Positions 13,609-25,420 of a stretch of DNA of 64,000 bases are shown here, piece after piece. A program made the translations under genes and the position numbers. The notes under the pieces are model-generated. The model was not told the origin of the DNA and did no database searches. It saw only the letters and a program-made list of their open reading frames with translations. Origin of the DNA: Nageia nagi (Eukaryota; Pinophyta); the NCBI GenBank assembly GCA_050084985.1, contig JBITNC010000001.1, forward strand, positions 176,948,001 through 177,012,000, written 5' to 3'. Numbering within the stretch: position 1 is the stretch's first letter; each line of letters opens with the position of its first letter.

Positions 13609-14839
13609 TTTTTTTAATAGTAGGTATGTTTAGGTGGTTTTAAATTGCATATAAAGATTTTTTTATGCAATTTTAAATTATCTCTAAAGTTTTTTTTAAG
13701 GTGGTTTTAAATTGTCTCTAAAGTTTTTTTTCTTCACAGTTTTTAAACCTCCTTTAAAGGAGTTTTTTAGGTTCCTTTCTAAGATCCTATAAAGACAATT
13801 TAAACTATTGATATAAAGATTTGATTTTGGCAACAATGGCATAGATGACAAACACAAAATTGCCACTAAATGGCTTTAGCTATGGTTTTAAATTGCCCCC
13901 AAAATTATTTTTTGGTCTAATGGAAATAAAGTATGCATTGTTAAGAACTTGAATGAACTATTGGACTTGCAAATGGTTATTTCTTTGTACAATGAAATCC
14001 TTGGTAATATGATGCCAAAAAAGCAAAATTCATCCCTTATTTATGATATTGTTGTAAAGGAGGACACTCTTTTTGAGTATGGATGCCTCTATTACATTTT
14101 TTGTGTTATTTTCAAAATTCTCCAAATGGAGACAATGTTTTTCCAAGTGGCTAATAAGTTCTTACAAGCAAAAATTAGGATTTAAAGAATTTGAAATTGG
14201 CTAATATTACAACCCTTGGAAGGGAGGTCATTCAACCTAAAATTACATGTGGGTATTAATTTTATGTATCCAATCACCAAAATTTTAATCTCATTTTTAA
14301 ATTCTAATTATGATTCGCTTATATAATTGACCTTTACTTTCGTAGCTATTTGCCTTCAAAGTATAAAAAATTTATAAATACCACCAATTTTGTCTCAAAC
14401 TAAATTACATATATAAAATATTAAAAAAATTAAATGCATATCTTTCTTATTTTTTAATATTTTCATGTTTGAAAAAGAATTGTACAAAAATAAGAGTGCT
14501 ATCATACATTTATTAAGAGTTGGATCTAGTGATAAGAATTGTCATTCATTGATAAGCCATGAACATTAGAGAGTGGAGATTTAATGGAAGCTATTAAAAC
14601 CTAAAATTCCCTTTCAACTTATCCCTCTAATTCACAGCAGGTGTCCCTCTCATTCATAGTAGGCATTTTTCATTATTTAGAGGAGATGGCCTGTAAGAAG
14701 CAAATAATAGTCTAGAACTGGTAGAATCCCTACAATCTTCCTCTTCTTTGTAGCAAAGAACCCAAAATCAACTATGGAGAGCCAAGACTTGAACATAAAT
14801 CTAATTCTTTGTATGCCTAAAAACCAATCAATTTTGTAA
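13609..14839. other. Gene-free DNA with a short T-rich tandem repeat
   Basis: From about 13,630 to 13,735 the motif ggttttaaattgtctctaaagttttttt occurs in about three imperfect copies. The rest, to the edge of the gypsy LTR-like repeat, shows no coding signal; the open stretch at 13,949-14,185 matches no family I know. Confidence 0.4.
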
Positions 14840-15830
14840 ACACCTAAAAATTGTTTGTTCATCTAGCTTAGGCAATTCGTGATGATTTGGCTCATCTTGT
14901 AGCTCATCATGATCATATCAACCTTTCACCCCATTTTGAACCTATTTTCATGGTCAATTTTGGTAACTTAGCCTTTGTTACCACCTAGTTAACTTGAACC
15001 CTAACTAGTATACTAGTTAGGTTAAAATTCTAATCAGCCCATGGGCTAGTCTTGTATAAAAGTCAACTCAATATTAGCTTTTACCATCAAGCTTTCACTT
15101 TACACAATGGATACCTTGTGACCTCTTGCTATCCTGCATACTTCAAACTATGTACTTGATCTTTTGGCCTTATACCTTCCATTTGGAGCTTAATCCATCA
15201 CTTTCAAAGATAACAAAAAGAGGTTTTTTGTCCTCATCTTGTAAGAAGCATTGGGTAACTCTTGTGGATTTGATTTTTGTGGTAGTAATTTTTGTCTTAA
15301 ATGTTTTTTCAGGTTTTAGAGGACATATAAAGGCTCACATCACATATCCTTTTGGGTATATCATTACTATATTGGTGCATGGTTGCATATTAGCATTTTC
15401 TAGGCTAGTCTCTAGTAGACTTAGGCTAGATAGGATATTTTAGTTATTATTCTTAGTTAGTCTATTTTTAGTATTATGTTAGCTTTCATATTAGGTATTG
15501 TTCTATCTTCTAGTGCCTTTTTAATTCAAGGTTGGGATGATTACAAGCTATCTAGTTACATTTGCATGGTGTTAGGGTCTTAAGGACCTAAAAATTAGAA
15601 GCTTCCTCTTGTCTCTTATTTTGCAGGCTATTTGGTGTTTTGGCTATTGCATCAAAAAGGAAAAATTATAAACCCTAATTCTATTTTATTTTATCATCAT
15701 TATCTAACCATGTTTCAAATAATAATTTAGATATTACAATGTAGATATTTCCAAGAGGAGAGATCCCAGGTTTGGGGTCTCCATAGCTTTCACCCCTTTT
15801 TTGGAAACTTACAAATTGGAAATCATGATG
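14840..15830 (+). repeat. Left LTR-like repeat of the Tat element
   Basis: Very similar to 35,941-36,960 in the same orientation (for example catatccttttgggt and attggtgcatggttgcata occur in both). It has a TATAAAAG box about 210 bp from its start. Edges are approximate because no TG...CA ends could be matched. A 105-codon open stretch (15,126-15,443) is preserved in both copies but resembles no known protein. Confidence 0.6.
15055..15062 (+). promoter_or_regulatory. TATA box of the left LTR-like repeat
   Basis: TATAAAAG; the matching site in the right repeat is TATAAAAT at 36,185-36,192. A shared TATA position supports reading these repeats as LTRs with a U3-R junction shortly downstream. 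Confidence 0.5.
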
Positions 15831-17315
15831 GGACCTCCCTTGGTCTAAGATTTATAATCATAGAGGGTTTTTACATATTTTTCTCCTTATTTTTATTTAT
15901 TATCTTTTATCCTTCCTTTTTTGCATTTTTATATATTTTTGCATATTGAATTAGTCTAATTTTTTTAAGGAACATTCCTAATGGATCCTGAATGAAACCC
16001 TAAAAATATTGAACTACAAAAGTTAGCATAACAATAGTTGATTTACTAAAAACTAATTTATAGAGTTTAACTAGTCATTACTAGACTGGTTAGGTCTTGA
16101 ATGCATAATTTGTTAGCCAATTTTCACCCAATTGGATCCTCTTTTTCAATAGGTATTATCTGAATTAGTTAGAGTTGTCCTAGGATTTTAGCTAGTTTAT
16201 TTCATTTTTTAGTAAGTGTCATAACTTATTATCCTTGTAACTAGGTGGCAATAATCCACAACCAACATTTAATTTGTTGGGTTATACACTTAATTATTTA
16301 TTTTTAGCACTTTTAAATTCAATATTTTAAATTTCTATAGGTACCATTATGATTAACTCATTGGATATTTGATCAATCCATTGGTTGGTATTGCTAGCTA
16401 ATTTACACCATACCAGCTAAGATCAAAGTTTGTATTATAGGTATTGTAGATGATAGGATCTTGGAGCAATATCCCTCAAGCATGTATTACTCTTTTGTTA
16501 TGCTTTAGACTAGGATTTGTGCACTATGTGCATCCTAGGGCTATTACTTTGCTTTATGTTTCTAGTGAAAAGAAAATAAAATCAAAAAGGAAAAGTTCAT
16601 ATTACTTTCTTTATTCCATTAGTGAAATCAAAATCATCCTTGGGTGGGAGTGTTTCATTTTTGAAATCATTTTGTTCTTTACTTTGAAAAGAAAAAGGAA
16701 AATATTGAATGGATTAGTTCCATATTGCATACATTTAGTTGCATCATCTCATATTTTACTTTATCCTAGTTGCATTAAAGTCCCTCACAAGCCTAGGGAG
16801 TATCTAGGGCATGCAAAATTTATTCCCATGGCCTAACCCATACTTGGATTTTATCACCAAGGTGGGAGCCCCCCTCTATTGATGATGTGTATCATTATAG
16901 GTACCTAAGTACCCTTGGAAAATGATTCACACCCCTAGAGATCGAGCCTTACCCAAAAATGCTTGACTATGTTCATCTAGGAAAATTAATCAAGAGGTCA
17001 ATTTATCATAAAATCAATCTCATTAATAAGATACTTATCATAATTGGAAAATAAGCAACTAGAGAAGATAATAACTATTGCTATGTTTCACACTATTGAT
17101 ATCTTGCATGTAGGGTTGATATCTTAAAAAGATCATCTTAGGGGTTGTGTGTTTTAGTCTTGCATCCATTAAAATAAGATCATAATAAAAATTATAGGCT
17201 TTATGTTTATTTGATTTCACTTGTGCTGTACCATTGGAATATTTTATTTTATGTCATATTGCTTATTTAACTTCTTATTTGTGTTCTTAGTATGGAAGGT
17301 TAATCGCATAATTCA
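15831..17315 (+). other. Leader of the Tat element
   Basis: Untranslated stretch between the left repeat and the presumed gag start. The open reading at 16,450-16,836 has no family features. No convincing tRNA-complementary primer site was found at the start of this stretch, which may reflect decay. Confidence 0.35.
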
Positions 17316-20150
17316 ATGGAGACTAGAGCACAATTTAGGGCTAGAAAAGCTAGGTCCTCATAATCCTATCTTCCATATCAACCACATTTACCTCATGTGG
17401 CTTAACCACCTTAAGTCCCATCTTCTCCATTTAGCAATGTCATCATCCCTCATATTTAAGAGGATTATCAATTCTATAAAGACTTGCAAGCAAGTATACA
17501 TAAGAATCCTTTGTATGGTGATGCTATCTCTCCACACCATGTGGAAGCCATCCATGATGAGCCTACATCTGAGTAATAACTCTTCTTGAGTGACCCTCAT
17601 ATATAAAATATTTACCATCATTTTAAGGCTAAAAAAACCTTGGGTTCTAAGCCTCCATCACTCCACATTGCTAATGTGGAAAGTCAACCTTTGTTCAACC
17701 CACCACCTCCCTTCGAAGAAGAGATAAGGGTTTCACAACTTTTTCCTCCCCCTTGTTTACCCCATGTTATCACTATGGCAACTTCACTCCATAAACCAAA
17801 CTTATCTGCCATTTTGATCCTTATAATATCATTTACCATTATGATCCTACCTATGGCAATCTTCAACCATCCAATATGCCATCTTCCTCCATTGATCCTC
17901 CACCACATGAACCTCTCGACTCTCTTGCTATTGGATTGCATAAAATGAAGTCCCATAAGCTTCTTTTCCATGATGAGATGGAGAGAAGAGATCAATCTAC
18001 TTTTGTTCCTCCTCCTTAGCCTCCTATCCAAGCTTAACAAGTTTCATCAACCTTGCCTCAAACTCCATTGATTTCTCACATGGAATATTTGGTACAATAT
18101 TCTTATCCACAATTTGAAACCCCAACTTTAATACCATCAAGTGATCCTGATCATGATGATGAGGAGAAAGCCTAAATTTTTAAAGATTGCTATAGTCTCC
18201 AAAAGGCCAAATGATTTGCACACCTTGTGAACACCCATCAAGAGCAAGAGGTAAATATTAATCCATAAGTATTGAGTATTGCAACTGCTCCCCAATTTGC
18301 TATGGTTGACCCACCTTATTTATCCTACCAATAAGAGCCTATAGCACCTAACAACATGATTAATCCTACTCCTTAATAAATCATTCCATCATGTGAGCCA
18401 TCAGAAGTTCCTCAACCTAGGGTGTACATTAATGTTGTGTCTCAAGCTCCTCCTTCTTCTTCTCAAGTTGTTATACTTACATATGTTAATTCTCAAAATC
18501 CTAATCATACACAAGCATATGTTGGTGCTAAACCAAAGAGGCTTACCTCTACATAAAAATATTTTTAATCCTTTCAACAAGTTCAAGATCCATCTCTTGG
18601 AAAAACTCAATTTCCTTCTTAAGGTTTGCATAACAAAGTGGCACAAGGGTTTGTAGCTCAACCCCATAATACACAGCAAGTGAATTTTGCTTCAACATAT
18701 CCAATTTATTAATATCAAGGGTAACAAAAAGAAACCAATTCTTATAAAGATCTAGGCTATCAAGTTGTTAGATCCTTTCCTCCATCAACTTCTCATGATG
18801 AGATTCTTAAGAAGTTGCAAGAGATGGAGCAAATGATTTATAATCAAGACAAGTCCAAGTTATCTTATGGATCTATTTGTAATGAACCAATATATCCATC
18901 AATTCCTAGAAAGGATTTCCCTTACAAGTTTGAAGTATTCATTACAAATAGAACATCTAAGATAATTTAAGTATTCATGTTATATCATATCCAATGATGA
19001 TATTATCATGTTAAGGACTTTTATATATGATGTTGGTGGGTCAAGCCTTGGATTGATATAATAATTTGCCTGAGCATAGTATCTTCTCTTTTGAAAAATT
19101 GGCTAATCATTTTCTAGATCAATTTGGGATAAATATAAGGAAGAGAGCCTCCATTGTGGATTTAGTAAGTTGTTCCAATTTGAAGATAAGTCAATATTAA
19201 AATATGTGTCCTATTGGAGGGCAATTGTGATTGATATGCCCTATAGTTTGCCTCAAGAGGAGTTGGTTAAGTTTTTATATAGGATTTGCAACAAGCACAT
19301 TTCTTCTATATTACAAATTCAAAGGAACCTTACCTTTGAAGATGCTTAACTCAAGAAATGATCATTAAAGAGGTCAAAATTCAAGAGGGTGAAATAAAGA
19401 TAATGAATAAGGATAATAATAATAATAATAATCAAAATACTCATAACAATGGTGTAAATCCCAACTAACCCCAACCTAGGCCACAAGCAAGCGAAGTTAC
19501 ATATGTGGTTAATCAAGCATAAACCATTTAGCAACTAGTAGCTCCTAGACAAAAGAATAATTAGCCAAGGAATAAATACCAACAACAAGATCAAGGATAA
19601 TATAATCAAGGTAATTAGTAAAATTAGGGTAATCAAGATAATAGTCAACCAAGACCTCTTAGACCATCAAGGAAACCACAACAACAATAAAGGAATTGGA
19701 CACCATTAACAGAGCCTATTGAGGAGGTATTGAAGAAGCTTATAGATGATAGATTAGTTATGCTTCCTAAGATAATACAAGAGGATCATAATGGTGCACA
19801 ACCACAATGGTATAGGTAAGATGAGTTTTGTGCCTTCCATTGTTAACAAGGATATGCAACCAAAAAATGTCAATATTTGAAAGCCATAATTCGAAGATGA
19901 ATTGATGATGGTCACATATCCACAGGAGCCCCAAGCCCAACCTAATAGAGATTTTTGGGTATATAAAAATCCTTTACTAGGGCATGCTCCCAATGTAAAC
20001 TAAGAAAGTACCATGGCCTCCCTTACCCACTGAATTTATTGGTATGATGGGAATTGAGCCAGTTCATGTTACCACTCATACGGGGAGGGGAGATGAGATA
20101 GAACCTCCCCCTAGAGATACAAGAGCACAAAAACCTACATAGACAATTAA
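17316..20150 (+). pseudogene. Tat-type gag remnant
   Basis: A start at 17,316 opens a Pro/Gln-rich N-terminal region (METRAQFRARKARSS...) with many TAA stops where Gln codons would fit. The capsid core lies at about 19,040-19,350: NNLPEHSIFSFEKLANHFLDQ, then FGINIRKRASIVDL and YVSYWRAIV. This is the usual gypsy W..L..gSI.SFe.L...F..qF pattern. A degraded Tat-type knuckle (FCAFHC, then QGY..KKC) lies at about 19,826-19,880. Gag builds the particle that packages element RNA. A triplet repeat (ata)n lies at 19,413-19,432. Frameshifts and stops make it non-functional. Confidence 0.65.
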
Positions 20151-20339
20151 TATTTAAGTTTTTTTCTATCCTTATAGACTAGCCATTACAATTTAGAATC
20201 AATTGGAGCAATAGTTATGCTTAACTCCTACTAAGTTTTCCTTATGGGACTTGTTGCAACAATCAAAGGCTTATCAGGATGCCTTGAATGATATTATAAA
20301 GACCATTGAGCTATATCATAATTATACTAATACCTTTAT

Positions 20340-20820
20340 GGAATTTTTCAATAGTTTAGGATTATATTAGGCCTTTTATTACCTTTTACATGGATGAGGT
20401 ATATCATACCACAGGGTCATCTAAGAAACATCTAGCTATCTACATTATTTCATACATAGATAAAAAAGGAGTTAAGAGAGTCATGATTGATGAAGGGTCA
20501 GCCATCAATGTGGTATCTATAGTAGCATTTTAGAATCTTGGTATCCCTATGTCTTATTTGAGTGATCCCACTTTGGCCATTAGGACATTCAATAATACTT
20601 TATCTACCACCTTGGGATTTGTTGTGATTCCTATTAAGGTCAGAGTGAGATTAGTTCCTATGCCTTGCCATGTTATTGAGGGTGAGATGCAATATAATAT
20701 AATTTTAGGATGACCTTGGATTGATGATATGGAGGGTGTTTCCTCCTCAAGGCATAGTTTCTTCAAGTATATTTGTATGGTGGTAAGACTCAATGCATTC
20801 TAGTGGATCCTACCTCCTTT
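20340..20820 (+). pseudogene. Tat aspartic protease domain
   Basis: Reads AIYIISYIDKKGVKRVMIDEGSAINVVS, written here in two blocks: AIYIISYIDKK and VMIDEGSAINVVS. The D-E-G-S active-site loop is kept. It is followed by LAIRTFNNT, VPMPCHVIEGEMQYNIILG and PWIDDMEGV, the standard retropepsin flap and C-terminal ILG-P motif. Stops occur at about 20,532 and between ILG and PWI. It would have cleaved Gag-Pol in the particle. It sits between gag and RT, as in all Ty3/gypsy elements. Confidence 0.7.
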
Positions 20821-22078
20821 AGCCATTACAACCTTATTCAATCTCTTGATCAATTTTATATGTCAAGTTTATTTTCCATCACTATCCATATGAACAATAA
20901 TCCCAATAAAGTACCATATATTTCATAAGGTCCCAAATCCTCACATCTTGATCCTAATTAATCTCTTTGGTCACAAGCTTCATCATCATCACCTCCATTG
21001 GATGTACCTCACCCTATGCATCCACATGGTAAATATCCCATCAAGTATTCATCATTGCATTCATCAGGTTTTGAGGCCTTAAATCAAGAAACCTAAACCC
21101 AAATCCCTCTTAGCCTTATTATTATAATTAGGTTACCCCCACCTCATGACCTTTATCAATTATTGAACATACTGCTTCAACCTTCCTAAGAGGAAGAGTG
21201 TCATGCTTTTGCATTTGATTGTGTCACTCATGATAAGGATGATGATTCTATGCATTATCCTATTTTGGTGTAATATGTTAACCTTGGTCTAGGGAAATAT
21301 CAAATTGAGGATGTATCATGTAACATCAAATTATTCAAGGATTTTAGCTACCCTTAGGATACCTCAATTGCTATTAGGTATGTGATTCGTTTAGGCTAAA
21401 GTCCTAAAAAGTCCTTTTTCATTTATGCTGGTGTTGATTCTCCATATGAAATTCCTTTTGATCATCCTTTGAATGAAATTTTTTTATGCTAAGGTCAATT
21501 ATTTATCTTGTACTAAATTTATTTGATGATATTTTGAGTATTGTAAATGGCAAGATTTTGGATTAGGCAAATATGAATAATTTATGGTCCATACCTTTCA
21601 AATTGCTTTACAAGCTAGTCATGACAAGTGGGGCCTTGGTTTTAAAGGTCCCAAATATTTCATTCCTAAAGAGGAGCTTTCCAACCTTGAAATCCATAAT
21701 CAATCTTTTGATGCTAATGATATTGGTATTTATTTTCATCCTTCTAGTCCCAACTCATCAGATTATTCTATTCTATTTTATTTCTTTGGTGATTTCTTAT
21801 CATCAAACATGATTGTTCTTATCAATATGGTTTCTATCCATGATATTGAATCTTGTTTGCATCTAAATTATGGAAAATCTTTTATTTATTTTGGTCTTGA
21901 ATCCATGAATTTTTGCTTGCCACCATTAGGTTCCTTTTCACCATGCAATGTTTGTTTTGCTTCTCATTGGTATTTTGGTGAAGCTTCTTTCTCAAGTTTC
22001 ATGTCTTCCATTTATGATCCTAATGAAGATGATTAATCATATCTTATTATTCTTAAGCAAATTGAATAAGGGTCCCAC
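20821..22078 (+). other. Protease-RT linker of the Tat element
   Basis: A long linker with partly open readings: 21,584-22,036 is open for 150 codons and about 21,190-21,480 reads as an acidic, aromatic-rich stretch. No catalytic motif is present. Long variable linkers at this place are common in Tat elements. Confidence 0.4.
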
Positions 22079-23050
22079 ATGCATGTTGGGGTCCTAGTTA
22101 AGATTAATATTAGTTATGATTATGAGAATCCCAAGGTCATGTATGTTGGTGACATTTTGAATGATTTCAAGCATGACCTAGCCAAATCTATTTTAATTGA
22201 GTGTTGTAAACTCTTTTCCTTTAGTTATAATGATATTATAGGTTTATATCCTAACCTAATCATGCATAAAATCATTACTTATCCTAATGCCAAATTGATT
22301 GATTAAAAACCTAGAAGGTTTAATCTTGCCTAGAGTCTTTTGATTAAGGATAAGCTTCAAAAGCTCTTGAAGGCTCCCTTGATTGAATCTATTGATTTTC
22401 ATAAGTGGGTTTCCAATAAGGTTTTTATCAATTGATATGATGATCATATTCATATCTTTATGAATTTTCATGATCTTAACAAAGCATATCCTAAGGATGA
22501 CTTCCCATTACCCAACATTGATATCCTAGTTGATAATACTATAGGGTATGATATGTCTCTTATGGATGGTTTTCTTGGCTACAACCAAATTTGGGTGCAT
22601 CCCAATGATAAAAATAAAATAAATTTACCACCCATTTGGAAACATATTATTATCAAGTCATGCCTTTCAATATCAAGAATGCAGGAGTTATCTATCAAAG
22701 AGCCATGACTTACATCTTCCATGATATGATGCATGATATTGTGGAAGACTATGTTGATGATATTTTAGCCAAGTCTAGGATATATGAAGGACATTGGGAT
22801 ATTATTCACAAGGTTTTTTATTTCCTCCTTGAGCATAATGTTAGTTTCAATCCTAAGAAGTGTGTTTTTAGTGTCACATAAGGTAATCTTATAGATTTTA
22901 TCATGTATAAGTGAGGCATTGAGATTGACCCTAAAAAGGTTAAATTTATCATCAATATGCCTCCTCCTATTAATATTAAAACCTTGAGGAGTCTCCAAGG
23001 TAATATCCAATCCATTCATTGATTTATGTCTTAGGTTTTTGACAAGTTTC
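22079..23050 (+). pseudogene. Tat reverse transcriptase remnant
   Basis: Conserved RT blocks follow each other across two frames. They are an IIGLYPNLIMHKI-type entry motif, LNKAYPKDDFPLPNIDILVDN, MDGFLGYNQIWVHP, MPFNIKNAGVIYQRAMT, and the catalytic box YVDDILAKS at about 22,750-22,775, then FNPKKCVF. The YVDD box with its two Asp is intact. The domain copies element RNA into cDNA. Breaks: stops near 22,305 and 22,434, a frame change near 22,640 and a stop at about 22,880. Confidence 0.8.
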
Positions 23051-24060
23051 ATCCCTTTAATGAGCTCTTAAAGAAGGGTGTGGTATTTGAGTGTAATGAT
23101 AAGTTCCAACAAGCTTTCGGTTACATTAAATACTATCTCACAACTCCCCCTATATTAACCCTTCCTAGGGATGGTATTCCTTTCTACTTTATCTTTTGGT
23201 GATTGATTTTTCTTTAGGTGTCATTCTTGCTCAAAAGAATCCTTAAGGAAAGGAGCAAACCATCTATTACCTTAGTCATACCCTCATCAATTATGAGGTT
23301 AGGTATATTTATATATACTATATTTTACTTACCATTATCTTTGTAGCTAATAAATTACATCATTACATGCTTAATCACATGAATTACATAATTTCTCATG
23401 CTAATACCCTCTAGCATATGATGAGCAAGACTTATCATAATTCTTGAATGTCCATGTGGATCATATTTTTATCAAAGTTTGACCTTGATTTTGTTAGTTA
23501 GAAATCCATTAAAGGTAAATTCATAGCTAATAAATTGGTCCAAGCACCCTTACTTGACAATTATCCTCTTTATATCAATATCCTTTATGAAGATATATTT
23601 AATATTGATGAAGAGGAAGAGTCTATTGATAATCACAAGGAATTTGATATGATTATTTATTTTGATGGATCCAAGTGTGAGCAAGGGGGCAGTGCAAGAT
23701 TTGTCTTCTTCATGCCTTAGGGTGTTCCCATCCCTTATTCCTTTAAGTTGGATTTCCCTTATACCAATAAAAATGCAAATTATGAAGCCTTGATCCTAGG
23801 TATTAGGAATACCATTGACCTTAATATTGAGAGACTCATGATCTATGGTGATTATTTCTTAGTCATCAACCAAGTCTTGGGAGTTTTTCAATATCATAAT
23901 GAAATCCTTAGGTCCTATGGGGAGGAGGTTGTTAAACTCCTCAATTTCTTAAAAGACTATAAAATCAAGTCAACCCCTAGGTCTTCTAATCAATTTATAG
24001 CTACCATGGATTCTTTAGGGTCACTCATTCCACCTAATCCACATCAACATATTTAGCATG
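23051..24060 (+). pseudogene. RNase H plus second archaeal-type RNase H
   Basis: The first part (about 23,051-23,480) keeps traces of the gypsy RNase H (ILTLPRDG, then a YYLSHTL..YEVRY-like block) with several stops. The second part is much clearer: MIIYFDGSKCEQGGSARFVFF at about 23,648-23,715, then FPYTNKNANYEALILGIRN and MIYGDYFLVINQV. This D...E...D pattern with TN..A.YEALI is the archaeal-type RNase H found in Tat elements. RNase H removes the RNA template during reverse transcription. A stop at about 23,718 splits the second domain. Confidence 0.75.
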
Positions 24061-25420
24061 TGGAAGTTGTGACTATTAAGGAGTCATCACTTAAGTCATG
24101 TTTTCCATCCCTTATCACTGAAGCTAATGTCTATGAGATTTCATTTGAGTATCAAGACTTATGGTACAAGCAACTTCATGAGTACCTCAAGTGGAATGCC
24201 CTACCCTTAGACATGTCACCCAATGATAAAAGTGCTTTCAAGCATCATGCTACCTGCTACATGATTTAAGGTGATATCCTCTATAAGTGATCCTTAAATG
24301 GAGTCCTTCTTCATTGTCTTGAGCATTGCAACTATCAAATTTTCATGTCGAATTGTCATGATGATATTTGTGATGTATACTTTAATGATACTACTATTGA
24401 TAATCAAGTCCTTCAGATGGGTTATTACTAGCCTACCATGGAGTGTGATTTTAATGAATATATCAAGAAGTGTATCAAGTTTTAATAGCATGTACCTTCC
24501 TAGTCTCTTTAGCCCATCCAAGCCATGTGGGCTTTTTCCCAATGAGGTTTCAATCTCATCGATCAATTTTTCCCTCCTTATATTGGTGGTCATAAGTTCA
24601 TCATCACCTCCATAGAATACCTTAATATGTGGGTTGAGATGGTTCTTTTTGTCTTTACTACTAGTCCTAAGATTGTATCTTTCATAGAGATGCATATCAT
24701 ATGTTGATTTGGTACTCCTTCTAGGATCCTTAATAATAATGATCCTAACTTTAAGAATCAACATATGAGAAGAATGTGTGTTAGATATCATATCAAATAA
24801 TCATTCTCCACACCTTATTACCCTCAAGGTAATGGTCAAGCTAATATCATTAATAAGATGATTATCATAATTTTTAAGAAAATGGTCAATTACAATGATT
24901 ATAATTAGCATGAGTTCCTCTTGCATGCTTTGTGGGCATATAATACTAGTATTCATATATCCAAAAGTGTTACTCCTTTTTCCCTTATTTATGATGCTAA
25001 AGCTATCATGCCTCTTAACTTGAGATCCTTTTCTTACATGTATCACTCAAAGACCTTATCTCTAATGAAGAAACTTGTGAAGCTCAATTGGACCAACTTA
25101 CTTTGCTTGATGAGAGGTGCATCAATGCGATTGAGCATCAAAAAATTTATCAAGAATGTATTAAATGAGAATTTAACAATAAAGTTCAACCATGTGAATT
25201 CCAAGTTGGCAACCTTGTTCTCATAGATTATCAACAACAATCCCATCTTGAGCATCCTCTTAGGGACAAGGTTTCCCCTAATTAGCTAGGCCCTTATATT
25301 ATCAAGTGTAAGATTGGTTTAAGAGTGTATCACCTCATAGATTTAGAAGGATGAGAAGAACTTGATCTGAAGAACTTGAGCCCATCAATATCATCCATAT
25401 TTATGCTTTTTATGTTTGAT
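24061..25420 (+). pseudogene. Tat integrase remnant
   Basis: The region before integrase reads HCLEHCNYQIFMSNCHDDIC and then a degraded zinc-binding part (GYY.PTMECDF, IKKCIKF). The catalytic core follows: IGGHKFIITSIEYLNMWVEM, KIVSFIEMHIIC, FGTPSRILNNNDPNF (second Asp position), then STPYYPQGNGQANIINK (Glu position replaced in the decayed copy) and HALWAYNTSIHISKS. Integrase joins cDNA to host DNA in the nucleus. There are many stops and at least two frame changes. The coding region ends near 25,420. Confidence 0.75.

Noticed and set aside
13584-13616. Rho-independent terminator
   Set aside because: Hairpin plus T-run fits the form, but the DNA is plant nuclear and no bacterial-type gene is near.
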